Part shown: one piece after another, positions 25,593 through 34,814 of the stretch
Layout of the letters: each line of letters starts with the position of its first letter
How positions within the stretch are numbered: position 1 is the stretch's first letter
Source of the DNA: Zea mays
Lineage: Eukaryota; Streptophyta; Magnoliopsida; Poales; Poaceae
Direction of reading: 5' to 3'
DNA length: 64,000 nucleotides
Assembly (NCBI RefSeq): GCF_902167145.1
Contig: NC_050097.1
Location: 168,732,923 to 168,796,922 of the forward strand
Notes under the pieces: generated by a model
Seen by the model: the letters and a program-made list of their open reading frames with translations, nothing else
Database searches by the model: none
What the model was told of the DNA's origin: nothing
Position numbers and translations under genes: made by a program

Positions 25593-27944
25593 TTAGGCAT
25601 CTTGCCACATACTAGGATGATACTGTTTGAGGAAACGCCCATTCAAAGCCTTAGGCAAATCCTTGCCTTGTAATGTTTGTAGCAAATAGGCGTTGCCAGA
25701 CATCACTTGTTTTACTTTATAAGGACCCTCCCAGCTTGGCGACCATTTCCCGAACTTCCGGTCCTTATTCCTTAGAGGCAGAATAGTCTTCCACACCAGG
25801 TCCCCTACTTGAAATGATTTTGCTTTGACCTTCTTGTTGTAGGCCCTGGCTACCATGATCTTGTCCTTTTCTATTGCTCCCAAAGCTATCATCCTCTTGT
25901 CGGTCACCTCATCAATATTATCCATCATTGAATTATAATAATCAGTAGCATTTAAATCATTTTGTCTGGCGAACCTGACAGCATTCAAACTTATCTCCAC
26001 AGGCAACACTGCTTCCTGACCATAGACAAGCTCAAAAGGAGACACTTGAGTAGCCCTATGTTTAGATATCCTATGAGCCCATAAAGCTTCAGACAAAATC
26101 TTATGCCAATGTTTAGGATTATCAGATATCTTCTTTTTTATCAAATTAATCAATGTCCTATTACTAGACTCGGCCTGTCCATTGGCCTGAGCATAATATG
26201 GAGATGAATTAAGCAGCTTAATTCTGTATAATTCAGCAAATTCACGTACCTCCTTTGACATGAAAGAAGTACCTTGATCTGTAGTTAAGGTCTGGGGAAT
26301 GCCGAATCTATGAATAATATGCTCAGTTATAAACTCAATTACCTCCTTGTGTGTCATGTTCTTTAGAGCAATGGCTTCAGTCCATTTGGTGAAGTAGTCA
26401 GTGGCAACTAACACAAACCGATGCCCCTTTGATGATGAAGGATGAATTTCTCCAATAAAGTCTAATCCCCATCCTCTGAACGACCAAGGCTTGATGATAG
26501 GATGTAATTCGGCTGCAGGGACTAACTGTAGGTCGCCGAATTTTTGACACACTTGGCAACCCTTGTAGTACTTGAAACAATCAGCTATCATACTAGGCCA
26601 ATAAAAACCAGACCTTCGCAACAACCACTTCATCTTTGGAGCTGATTGATGAGTACCACAAATTCCTTCATGTACTTCGGCCATGGCTAATATAGCATCA
26701 TCTGGGCCCAAGCACTTAAGCAGGATATCATTGACTGTTCGACGGTAAAGTTCATCACTCATCAAAACATACTTGAAAGCTGTTCGCCGAATATTCTTAT
26801 TTGTCCTTATATTGGGATTTCGTAGATAATTAAGTATAGGTGTCCTCCAATCACTTGCATCGGCCTCATTGTCGGCCGAATTGATCAAAAGAACATTTCT
26901 GGTAACCCCGGACGGTCCGGCGTCATCACGCGGACGGTCCGCGACCTGGGAATTTGGCTTTGCACCGGTTATCAGATTTTCAGTTTTGTGAAACTTTCCT
27001 CTCTTTATCCGATAACCTGATGCATCTTGTGCCAAATCGTTAGATCTATGATTCTCAACTCTAGAGATATGCCGAATACTGAATTCGTCAAAAGAATGAA
27101 TTATGCTCCAACATTTCTCAAGGTAACTATTTAGAGTACCATCAAAACATTGATATTCTTCTAACACTTGTTGGACAATCAGCTGAGAATCACCAAATAC
27201 CTTCACATGTTTTACTCCCATACCATTTAAAAGTTCTAAGCCGAATAGGAGGGCCTCATATTCAGCTTGATTATTAGTGCAATAAGTTTTCAATCGGCTA
27301 GAGAAGTCAAAGGAGACATTACTTGGTGAAACAAGCACAATGCCAATTCCTTGCCCTTCATTGCAAACCGATCCATCAAAATATAAAGTCCAAGGAGTAA
27401 TAGTGAGGTATGACATGTCTAGTTCATGAATATCATTAACCCGATGTTCTACAATGAAATCCGCTATGACTTGGCCCTTCATAGATTTCAATGGTTCATA
27501 GGCCAAGTCATATTCTACGAGTGCATAAGCCCACTTACCAATTCTACCACTCATAATTGGGTTATGCAACATGTATTTGATCACATCGGCTTGACCAGAA
27601 ATAGTGCAATGACTAGACAATAAATAACATCTACATTTGGTGCATGCAAAAAACAAGCATAAGCATAACTTTTCAATAAAAGTGTACCTTGTTTCAGCAT
27701 CCACCAACCTTCGGCTTAGATATGTCACCACATGCTCCTTCCCCTCGGTTTCTTGTGTCAGAACAGCCCCAATGACCTTATCCTCAGCTGCAATGTATAA
27801 TCGGAATGGTACTCCTGCTCGTGGTGCTTTTAATACGGGAGCTGAAGATAAGTATTTTTTGATGAGATCAAATGCTTCTTGTTGTTCTGCCCCAAGCGAA
27901 TTCGGCATCATTTTTAAGCCGAAGAATAGGGGTGAACGCATCAA
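25593..27944 (-). CDS. pol: Gypsy pol, C-terminal part: dual RNase H and integrase
   Basis: A 783-codon frame. Meaningful homology starts at AEQQEAFDL (about 27890), just after a frameshift that separates it from the RT. Domains: connection/RNase H of gypsy type (residues about 20-155); second RNase H of archaeal type (about 185-310) with the catalytic set DGSV, QAEYEAL, FGDSQ and NDLAQDA; integrase zinc-binding H-H-C-C (about 424-468); integrase core with DFIGE, TTDQG and GQAESSNR (about 494, 555 and 591); and a C-terminal WEGPYKV module (about 740). No chromodomain is seen. RNase H removes the RNA template and integrase inserts the cDNA into chromosomes. The second RNase H is diagnostic of the Tat lineage. 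The ATG at the frame start is incidental. Confidence 0.85.
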   Translation of the reverse strand: MMRSPLFFGLKMMPNSLGAEQQEAFDLIKKYLSSAPVLKAPRAGVPFRLYIAAEDKVIGAVLTQETEGKEHVVTYLSRRLVDAETRYTFIEKLCLCLFFACTKCRCYLLSSHCTISGQADVIKYMLHNPIMSGRIGKWAYALVEYDLAYEPLKSMKGQVIADFIVEHRVNDIHELDMSYLTITPWTLYFDGSVCNEGQGIGIVLVSPSNVSFDFSSRLKTYCTNNQAEYEALLFGLELLNGMGVKHVKVFGDSQLIVQQVLEEYQCFDGTLNSYLEKCWSIIHSFDEFSIRHISRVENHRSNDLAQDASGYRIKRGKFHKTENLITGAKPNSQVADRPRDDAGPSGVTRNVLLINSADNEADASDWRTPILNYLRNPNIRTNKNIRRTAFKYVLMSDELYRRTVNDILLKCLGPDDAILAMAEVHEGICGTHQSAPKMKWLLRRSGFYWPSMIADCFKYYKGCQVCQKFGDLQLVPAAELHPIIKPWSFRGWGLDFIGEIHPSSSKGHRFVLVATDYFTKWTEAIALKNMTHKEVIEFITEHIIHRFGIPQTLTTDQGTSFMSKEVREFAELYRIKLLNSSPYYAQANGQAESSNRTLINLIKKKISDNPKHWHKILSEALWAHRISKHRATQVSPFELVYGQEAVLPVEISLNAVRFARQNDLNATDYYNSMMDNIDEVTDKRMIALGAIEKDKIMVARAYNKKVKAKSFQVGDLVWKTILPLRNKDRKFGKWSPSWEGPYKVKQVMSGNAYLLQTLQGKDLPKALNGRFLKQYHPSMWQDA

Positions 27945-29172
27945 TCTTCCCGACTAGGTTAGAAATAAACCTTCGTAAATAATTCACCTTGCCGAGAAAC
28001 CTCTGTACCTCGACCTTACAGGTCGGAGGTCCCACATTCCGAATAGACTCGATTCGGTCAGGGTCTATCTCTATACCATGTTCATGTATGACAAATCCTA
28101 AAAACTTACCAGCCGACACTCCAAAAGCACATTTACGTGGGTTCATTTTCAAACCATACTGACGCATTTTATCAAAGGCTTTGCGCAAATCAGCTATATG
28201 AGAACTAAACTCAGCCGATTTGACTACAATATCATCAATGTAAACTTCCACAGTGTTTCCTAACAATTCATGGAAGATCAAATTCATAGCCCTCTGATAA
28301 GTAGCACCAGCATTTTTCAAACCAAATGTCATGACAACCCACTCAAATAAACCAATGAAGCCTGGACATATAAAGGCCGTTTTAGACGCATCTTCTTCGG
28401 CCATGAAAATCTGATTATATCCGGCATTACCATCAAGGAAGCTAATAATTCTATTTCCTGATGCATTATTGATTAATGTGTCGGCTATAGGCATGGGATA
28501 TTCGTCTTTAGGAGTTGCTCTATTTAAATTGCGAAAATCAATGCATACTCTAAGTTTACCTGACTCCTTCTTCTCCACCAGCACAATATTGGAGACCCAC
28601 TCTGCGTATCTGCAAGGTCTAATAAAATCAGCTTCTAGCAGCCGGTGGATTTCGTCCTTGATGCGTGGGAGAAGATCTGGACGAAATGTTCTAGCTCTTT
28701 GCTTAAAAGGTCTGAAACCAGATTTAATAGGCAGCCGATGCTCTACGATCTCTCGGCTTAATCCAGGCATCTCAGTATAATTCCAAGCAAAGCAATCTGA
28801 ATATTCCTTCAATAGACCGATCATCTCATCTCTAGGATCGGTCTCCAGGGTCTTGTTTACAAAAGTCGGCCTTGGAGTTTTACCATCTCCTATGTCAATC
28901 TCCTCCAAAGGATCGGCCGATGTAAACCCATGTCCTAGTTTATCAAGATCTCTGAATTCCTCTATCATGTTCCCCACAGAGGAATTAGAAGATCTTTGTG
29001 TGATGGCGGACTTTCCGGTCTCGGGGACCGGATCATCCGTAATACTGTCTTTTCGCTGTGGAAGAGGTTCGGTCTTAAAGTCCGAACTCTTTTGTGAAAG
29101 ACCAGACCATCCGGCCTTGGCGGCCGAACTGTCCGTGACCAAAGACTCATGAACTTTGTGTGTATTCATCAT
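27868..29172 (-). CDS. pol: Gypsy pol, reverse transcriptase part
   Basis: A 434-codon frame starting at ATGATG (29172), six bases after the TAA that ends the protease frame and in the same frame as it. RT motifs: CIDFRNLNRATPKDEYPMP, FLDGNAGYNQI, WVVMTFGLKNAGATYQ and catalytic VYIDDIVVKS. The frame leaves the pol sequence at a cytosine run (27890-27893) reduced from six to four relative to the older copy at 939-944, and stops at 27868. It would copy element RNA to cDNA. Whether it is made by stop readthrough, re-initiation or not at all is unknown. Confidence 0.85.
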   Translation of the reverse strand: MMNTHKVHESLVTDSSAAKAGWSGLSQKSSDFKTEPLPQRKDSITDDPVPETGKSAITQRSSNSSVGNMIEEFRDLDKLGHGFTSADPLEEIDIGDGKTPRPTFVNKTLETDPRDEMIGLLKEYSDCFAWNYTEMPGLSREIVEHRLPIKSGFRPFKQRARTFRPDLLPRIKDEIHRLLEADFIRPCRYAEWVSNIVLVEKKESGKLRVCIDFRNLNRATPKDEYPMPIADTLINNASGNRIISFLDGNAGYNQIFMAEEDASKTAFICPGFIGLFEWVVMTFGLKNAGATYQRAMNLIFHELLGNTVEVYIDDIVVKSAEFSSHIADLRKAFDKMRQYGLKMNPRKCAFGVSAGKFLGFVIHEHGIEIDPDRIESIRNVGPPTCKVEVQRFLGKVNYLRRFISNLVGKIDAFTPILRLKNDAEFAWGRTTRSI

Positions 29173-29178
29173 TTGACT

Positions 29179-30711
29179 TTATTTAGGATTTAGCCGATTC
29201 TCCATCGGCTCTAGCATTACAGGAATAAAACCTTTTTTATCTATACTTATGAATTGATAATCAGAAAAGTCTACTCCTGTGAGACATGTAGCAGTCTCAT
29301 AAGTCCAGAGTACAGGGGCATCGGCCACAGCGATGCAGGCCGATACATCAGCATGTACTTGTTCTATGTCATCGCCTACCCATTGTATCAGCATTTGATG
29401 TAATGTAGAAGGTATACATTGATTGGCGTGAATCCAATCTCTGCCTAGGATTAAACTGTAATTTCCTTCTACATCAGCGACGAAGAATGCAGCAGCAAGG
29501 GTCTTAGTCCCGATGGTTAATTCAACGGACGTGACTCCCCTGGCTTTGATCGAACTATCAGTTCCAACACCGCTGAGGGTCATGTTGGTCTTGACAAGTT
29601 CGTCATCTTGTTTACCTAATTTTCTGTATAATGAATAAGGCATTAGATTTACAGCCGCCCCTCCATCTACCAACATCTTAGCAATCGGTATCCCATCAAT
29701 GTGGCCGCGCACGAAGAGCGGCTTTAAATGATTTACCGATTCTTTTGGTTTAGTAAAGGCGGCTTCTTTAGGACCAAAATCAAACTGGGCAACAACAGGT
29801 TCATCGTCGCCGATAATAGTACAATCGGCAGAAAATGTAATAATATTTACATCCATACCTGGGCGTTCTGGAGAAGCCTCGTAGTCGACCAGGTCTTCTC
29901 CCAGCAGGTCGTCCTCTTCCATTGATGTTGTCGTGTCGTTGGAGGCTTCCTGGTGAACGGCGGACGGTCCGCGTGTGGGGGCCGGACGGTCCGCACTTGG
30001 TGCAGGTTGTCCAGAGACTTTCTGGTGAACGGCGGACGGTCCGCACGCAGAGGCCGGACGGTCCGCGCATGGTGCAGATTGACTTTCTATTTCTGTGGCC
30101 GTTTGTTTTTTCTCAACGGCCTTCGGTCTCCATTTCTTTTGCGGTGGCGGGTATAGTGGATGTGTGTCATTAAATGTCTTTTCCGCCTCCTTCTCCTGGC
30201 TCTCCTTTGCTCTTAGGCGCTGTAATTTTCTCTTTTGGGATCGTGTCAATCCCGCTGGGCACCATCGAGGCATGGAGTATTTTGGATCAGCTGTTTTGAT
30301 GGTAGCTGTATCCTTTTCTGCTGTGTTGGCCGATTCGCCGAAAATCATCGGCCCTTTATTGTCTCCCTGTATGACAACATCTGCAGTGCCTATTTTGATG
30401 ATGTCCTTTTTTGTTGTTCTTTGAGTTGCTACAGGCATATGCCCCCCTGCCGGATTGGTCGACCTAGGAGGCCGAGTAGTCCGGCAATCTTGCTGGGCCT
30501 GTGCCTGGTGACCAGATTCAGCAGCGCTCAATCGGTCTTGCACTGGCGGCGCCAAACTATCAAAAACGGATGTTTGGGGTGCCCCCCAGGCGGGGTACTG
30601 TGGCATCCCAAATGGATATGGTGGCATCCCCACATTTGATTTGGGACATATGGTAGAGGTAAGTATGTGTATGGATATGGCATAGATGGATAAGGGGGTG
30701 GAGGGGTCCAT
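29179..30711 (-). CDS. pol: Gypsy gag C-terminus and aspartic protease
   Basis: A 510-codon frame overlapping the end of the gag frame. Sequence related to the older copy begins at about 30635. The first half is low-complexity and includes a 72-bp in-frame tandem duplication (29951-30094) made largely of CGGACGGTCCG motifs. The second half has the retropepsin-like active site MLVDGGAAVNLMP (DGG in place of the more usual DSG/DTG), then TLAAAFFVADVEGNYSLILG, typical of gypsy proteases. The protease would cut gag-pol during particle maturation. It ends with TAA at 29179-29181; the older copy has TAA at the same site. Confidence 0.8.
   Translation of the reverse strand: MDPSTPLSIYAISIHILTSTICPKSNVGMPPYPFGMPQYPAWGAPQTSVFDSLAPPVQDRLSAAESGHQAQAQQDCRTTRPPRSTNPAGGHMPVATQRTTKKDIIKIGTADVVIQGDNKGPMIFGESANTAEKDTATIKTADPKYSMPRWCPAGLTRSQKRKLQRLRAKESQEKEAEKTFNDTHPLYPPPQKKWRPKAVEKKQTATEIESQSAPCADRPASACGPSAVHQKVSGQPAPSADRPAPTRGPSAVHQEASNDTTTSMEEDDLLGEDLVDYEASPERPGMDVNIITFSADCTIIGDDEPVVAQFDFGPKEAAFTKPKESVNHLKPLFVRGHIDGIPIAKMLVDGGAAVNLMPYSLYRKLGKQDDELVKTNMTLSGVGTDSSIKARGVTSVELTIGTKTLAAAFFVADVEGNYSLILGRDWIHANQCIPSTLHQMLIQWVGDDIEQVHADVSACIAVADAPVLWTYETATCLTGVDFSDYQFISIDKKGFIPVMLEPMENRLNPK
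29951..30094 (-). repeat. 72-bp in-frame tandem duplication of CGGACGGTCCG units
   Basis: TGGTGAACGGCGGACGGTCC occurs at 29951 and again at 30023. Each 72-bp unit contains two odd-length inverted repeats. The length is divisible by three, so the protease-side frame stays open. The corresponding place in the older copy (about 2990-3070) lacks it. Confidence 0.85.
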
Positions 30712-33359
30712 GTCGGTATGTTAGGTCTCAATTGTACAATAGGACCTTTCATTTCTTCCGATTGGTGAAGTGGTCCAATCGGCCTGACCTGACGTTGCTC
30801 ATGAATGGGTGAGCGGGATCGCTTTGGTGGCCGGTCACTGGGGCCGGCCTTCTTTTTCACGTATTTAGACAACAATTGATCGAAAGTCGGGCCAGGCTTG
30901 ATCAGCCGACCAGCTGCTTTAAATGTATTTGTTTTCCACGTACCTATCTCGGGTCGTCGTGGTTTGAAGGTACGTGGTTGCTGCGGGTCCTGAGCACGGC
31001 CGGACCGTCCGCTGGAGTTCGCCGGACCGTCCGGAGAAGCGTCGGACAGTCCGCGTCTGGATGGCGGACCGTCCGCGATGCGCAGAATGGGTTCTTGCAC
31101 CTGTCTCCCTGTCTGTGTTTGCCCCCCAGTGCCAGAGGCTGTGATGGTCACCTTCAAGGTCTCCCCTCCATCAGGAGTCTTCTCGGCCACCACTTTTCTG
31201 CAAGAAGTCTTATGATTCCCACCGGCCTCTCTTGCATTGCCGATGACTATTTCTTTGCCTTTGCCTTCATCGGCTGTGTTTGGCCGAGTCAGGACTTTCT
31301 TGCCCTCAAAGTCGATCATGTTCATTGGAAAGGGCTCCGTGTCCACCTGCATTTCCTGAAATTTCAATCGTCCTTCGTTAATGGCCGATTGAATCTGTCG
31401 ACGGAATACATTACAATCATTAGTGGCATGAGAAAATGAGTTATGCCACTTGCAATATGCACGACGTTTTAGCTCGTCGGCGGATGGAACAGTGTGATTT
31501 ATTTTAATGTTGCCATTTTTAAGTAATTCATCAAATATTCTATCACACTTACCAACATTAAATGTAAACTTAACCTTCTCTTGCCGTTTCTTTTGAACCG
31601 GCTGTAAGGAGGCACAAGCCGAAGATTTGGCCTGCTTTGGCCAAACCATTTCAGCAGCATACACCTCTGCTGATTCGTCTTCTGAGCTACTTTGGTCGCA
31701 TTCTACTACATGTACGTTGTGACGAATTGTTTTAGCAGTTTCTTTGCTTCGGCTTTCACAAGCCAAAGCTCTCTGGTGTAATTGTGCTAGTGTAAAGAAT
31801 TGGATGCCTTCTAATCTTTCTTTTAAATAATATCGCAGACCATTAAAGGCTAATCCTACTAGCTGTTTCTCTGCTAAATGAATTTGAAAGCATCGGTTTC
31901 TTGTATCTCGGAATCTCCGGATGTAATCATTAACCGATTCATCTTTTGTCTGTCGCAACGACACTAAATCTACCAAATCCAACTCATAGTCACCGGAGAA
32001 AAAATGATCATGAAATTTTTGTTCTAGATCCCCCCATGATGAAATGGAATTAGGAGGTAAAGTGGCATACCATGCAAACGCGGTTCCTGTTAAAGATAAT
32101 GAAAATAAGCGCACGCGAAATGCCTCTGTGTCGGCCAATTCTCCCAATTGTGCTAAGAACTGGCCTATATGTTCACGCGTGTTTTTCCCTTGGTCACCCG
32201 AAAATTTTGCGAATTCGGGTATTCTAGTTCCCTGTGGGTATGGGTGGTGATCAAATCGGCTGTCATAAGGTTTCCGATATGATTGCCCCCCAGGGACCAT
32301 GCTTACTCCGAGCTTATCTCGGAACGCCCCGACTATTTCTTCCCTCACTATATCAATGGCAGCCGGTGCAAGACCACCGGCTCTCTGGTCAAACATAGGT
32401 GGGGTTGGTTGCATGTTGGTATGTTGTCGTTCCCCCCATTGGTTTGAGCTACGTGGTGCACTGCCACTTGCCCTATATGGTTCGTATGTTTGATCGTTCC
32501 TTTCCGGCCTTCTAGGTGGGGCCGGAAAGTTTTCCTGGGTTCTAGATCTCGAATTAATAGGTTGATGCATTGTATAGTGCGATGGGAAGTGTTGCTGGGA
32601 CGGGCGAGGATTCATGTAATAATCCTCCTCAAAAGACTCATGCGCGGACTGTCCGGACAATTGCCCGGACCGTCCGTGATTATGTGCGGACCGTCCGTCG
32701 TTGTACGCGGATGGTCCGACTGGGTAGTTTAGATTCTGTGTCGTGTGTGGTGGTTCGGGCGCATATCTAGGTAACTCATTAAAAATAGGCCCGACTGTTG
32801 TTGGCCCGGACGGTCCGCGCTCACGTGCGGACGGTCCGGGCATGTGCAGATCGGCTGATTTGCTGCCGATTTGCGGTTGTTCAGGGTATGTGTCCATCGG
32901 CATCCCATAAAGGGGTTGTGACTGGTCGTGACAACCTGTAGCCGATGTGTTACGCGTGTTACCTCCTAACTCAACCTCGTGTGAAGGAAAATTTGCGATG
33001 TTAGACTTATCGAATGCACGTACTAGTCTCTTAACATCGCTTTGCATACCCCCTATGATGCTCTGCATTTGTTCACGCTGCTCTTCTACATAATTTCTAA
33101 GAGATTGTAGCTCGTTGGTATTACTTACATTGGGGATATCTGGCGTGGGTTGGAGCGAAGCCGGATCCGTCGCCCGATGTCGGACGACCTTGTTGTTCCT
33201 GTCCACTTTGAAGTTGGCCAAGAATTTTGCTTTCGCCTCCTGGATCATCCGCTCCTTGTGCTCCTCAAACTGGAGCTGCTCGTCAGCCGGCAAGGTTTCC
33301 CAAGTCGGCTCTATGATGTTGCTTGGAGAAATATCAGAGCTCTCCCTTGAACCGGCCAT
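30528..33359 (-). CDS. gag: Gypsy gag polyprotein
   Basis: I start gag at ATG 33359 (MAGSRESSDIS...), after the PBS; the open frame extends upstream to 33449 only by running into the LTR. The retrotransposon gag core lies in the middle (FHDHFFSGDYELDLVDL followed by YIRRFRDTRNRC). A cysteine/histidine cluster, YCKWHNSFSHATNDC, follows towards the C-terminus. Segments around 32640-32840 and 31000-31080 are built from CGGACNGTCCG motifs. The true frame leaves this one at about 30630, where a cytosine run is one base shorter than the older copy supports. The tail after that is out of frame. Gag would form the particle shell and bind RNA. Confidence 0.85.
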   Translation of the reverse strand: MAGSRESSDISPSNIIEPTWETLPADEQLQFEEHKERMIQEAKAKFLANFKVDRNNKVVRHRATDPASLQPTPDIPNVSNTNELQSLRNYVEEQREQMQSIIGGMQSDVKRLVRAFDKSNIANFPSHEVELGGNTRNTSATGCHDQSQPLYGMPMDTYPEQPQIGSKSADLHMPGPSARERGPSGPTTVGPIFNELPRYAPEPPHTTQNLNYPVGPSAYNDGRSAHNHGRSGQLSGQSAHESFEEDYYMNPRPSQQHFPSHYTMHQPINSRSRTQENFPAPPRRPERNDQTYEPYRASGSAPRSSNQWGERQHTNMQPTPPMFDQRAGGLAPAAIDIVREEIVGAFRDKLGVSMVPGGQSYRKPYDSRFDHHPYPQGTRIPEFAKFSGDQGKNTREHIGQFLAQLGELADTEAFRVRLFSLSLTGTAFAWYATLPPNSISSWGDLEQKFHDHFFSGDYELDLVDLVSLRQTKDESVNDYIRRFRDTRNRCFQIHLAEKQLVGLAFNGLRYYLKERLEGIQFFTLAQLHQRALACESRSKETAKTIRHNVHVVECDQSSSEDESAEVYAAEMVWPKQAKSSACASLQPVQKKRQEKVKFTFNVGKCDRIFDELLKNGNIKINHTVPSADELKRRAYCKWHNSFSHATNDCNVFRRQIQSAINEGRLKFQEMQVDTEPFPMNMIDFEGKKVLTRPNTADEGKGKEIVIGNAREAGGNHKTSCRKVVAEKTPDGGETLKVTITASGTGGQTQTGRQVQEPILRIADGPPSRRGLSDASPDGPANSSGRSGRAQDPQQPRTFKPRRPEIGTWKTNTFKAAGRLIKPGPTFDQLLSKYVKKKAGPSDRPPKRSRSPIHEQRQVRPIGPLHQSEEMKGPIVQLRPNIPTWTPPPPYPSMPYPYTYLPLPYVPNQMWGCHHIHLGCHSTPPGGHPKHPFLIVWRRQCKTD

Positions 33360-33390
33360 TGAGGGCCGATTTGATGAGCCTAGATGTGTT

Positions 33391-33409
33391 TTCCCCAACG
33401 GAGTCGCCA
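33391..33409 (-). other. Primer binding site of the Tat gypsy
   Basis: Minus-strand TGGCGACTCCGTTGGGGAA, seven bases inside the 5' LTR end. It begins TGGCG, the complement of a tRNA CCA end with CG. I do not assign the tRNA. Confidence 0.6.
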
Positions 33410-33416
33410 AAAAGTA

Positions 33417-34011
33417 TGTTGACGCCTTTTCGGAGCGCCAAATACTCAAGAAGAACCGGCGGCGGTGCTCTCTGGTCAGGCGCGGATGGTCCGCGACCTG
33501 GCACAGGGGCTAGGGTTTCCTGCCTGACGGCCGGACGGTCCGCGCCCTGGGGCCGGACGGTCCGCGTGTGTGCAGGGGCGGCGGAAAATCACCGGCGGCG
33601 CCTGGATCTCGCTCCCGGGAGGGACCCCGTCGGGGAGAAGAGATCCTAGGGGTTGTCTAGGCTCGGGCCGGCCGACCTAGACTCCTCTAATCGACGTAGA
33701 GTCGAGGAGAGACGGAAAATTTAGGGATCGAGAGGCTAAACTAGAACTAGACTAGAACTACTCCTAATTGTACTGGAAATAAATGCGAATAGAAGTTGTA
33801 TTGATTCGATTGTTGATTACAAATCGGCCGTAGGCCTCTCTTTTTATAGAGGAGGGGGGCTGGACCCTTTACACGACCGGATTCCGAGCTAATTCCGCGG
33901 ATATAGCTAACAAACATAGCACAAAACTCGGAACCCTAATCTATTCTGCGCGTGCGCGGACCGTCCGGCCCACAGGCGCGGACCGTCCGCACCTCATTTT
34001 GGTGCTCAACA
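33417..34011 (-). repeat. 5' LTR of the Tat gypsy (595 bp)
   Basis: TG...CA ends, adjacent to TSD GGTTC. The TATA box is on the minus strand at 33841-33848. CGGACNGTCCG motifs lie about 107-150 bp upstream of the TATA box (33955-33990) and again in the transcribed part (33483-33566). Confidence 0.9.
33841..33848 (-). promoter_or_regulatory. TATA box of the Tat gypsy 5' LTR
   Basis: Minus-strand TATAAAAA within CCTCTATAAAAAGAGAGG; identical in the 3' LTR (25335-25342). Confidence 0.65.
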
Positions 34012-34677
34012 GGTTCGAAGGTGGTGGGATCTGGCTTGAGTAGAGCCACAATGCCGGTGAGTTAGGAACACGCGAAGAGCAAACTAACGTGCACATGGAA
34101 TACAATGTTGAATGGGTACACTCACCGAGGGTCCCTGGACACTGGATACGAATTAGCGACATTGGAACAGGGAGATGAGCAGGCGATAGTCCGACTGCAA
34201 GGGCAATGGTGGTTGAAGCGATAAGTGGGTGAGAGAGAACCAAGGTATATACTAGATGCAGGAGATGAAGGCGAAGCTCACACGATATAACTCGACGGTG
34301 GGAACATGCTCCAAGCTCAGGAATGCAACGGCATAGTCGATGCATGGGCTAGAGAGGAACATCAGAGTGGTGTGCAACAATGTGAACTAATGGTGCGATG
34401 GGGTGTTAAACAAGCAACATGTGTAACTAAGGGTATATTATAATTGTTACCCTCTATATTGAAGATGCGGCACTCTTGAGTTACTCTTGAGTCTGTAAGG
34501 CATGATGATATTTTTCTTAACGTTTTGAAGGCTTAACAACAAGATATCTTCGTACATGGTATTCTTGGACAAAGACACCAACATAAACTGACTTTTGGTC
34601 ATGGTATATGAGGTGTGGGAACTCTCTAAGAAGCTCATGGATGAGACACATGGGTATGACTTATAAGATCCATCTAA

Positions 34678-34814
34678 GGCCTTGTTCGGTTATTCCCAAT
34701 ACACATGGATTGAATGAGATTGGAAAAAATTCTTAATAAATTTGACTTGTTTGGGATTCAAACCTATCCAATCCCACTCAATCCACATGGATTGAGAGCT
34801 AACCGAACAAGCCC
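34678..34814. mobile_element. Tourist-like MITE (137 bp)
   Basis: Terminal inverted repeats GGCCTTGTTCGGTTA and, at the other end, the complement of GGGCTTGTTCGGTTA. It is flanked by TAA at 34675-34677 and 34815-34817. The inner halves also mirror each other (CACATGGATTGA with TCAATCCACATGG). The 3-bp target and ends fit PIF/Harbinger-type MITEs. Confidence 0.8.

Larger units (their letters stand above)
24889..34011 (-). mobile_element. Complete Tat-lineage Ty3/gypsy retrotransposon
   Basis: A 9,123-bp element flanked by a perfect 5-bp duplication GGTTC (24884-24888 and 34012-34016). On the minus strand the order is 5' LTR (33417-34011), PBS, gag, protease, RT, RNase H, a second archaeal-type RNase H, integrase, PPT and 3' LTR (24889-25520). 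Two small deletions in cytosine runs (30628-30631 and 27890-27893) break the reading frame, so this copy is probably not autonomous although it is young in structure. The family name is not established; the dual RNase H places it in the Tat branch. Confidence 0.9.

Noticed and set aside
30528..30627. C-terminal end of the gypsy gag frame as genuine gag sequence
   Set aside because: Downstream of the shortened cytosine run the conserved sequence lies in the protease-side frame, as the older copy shows; this tail is out of frame.
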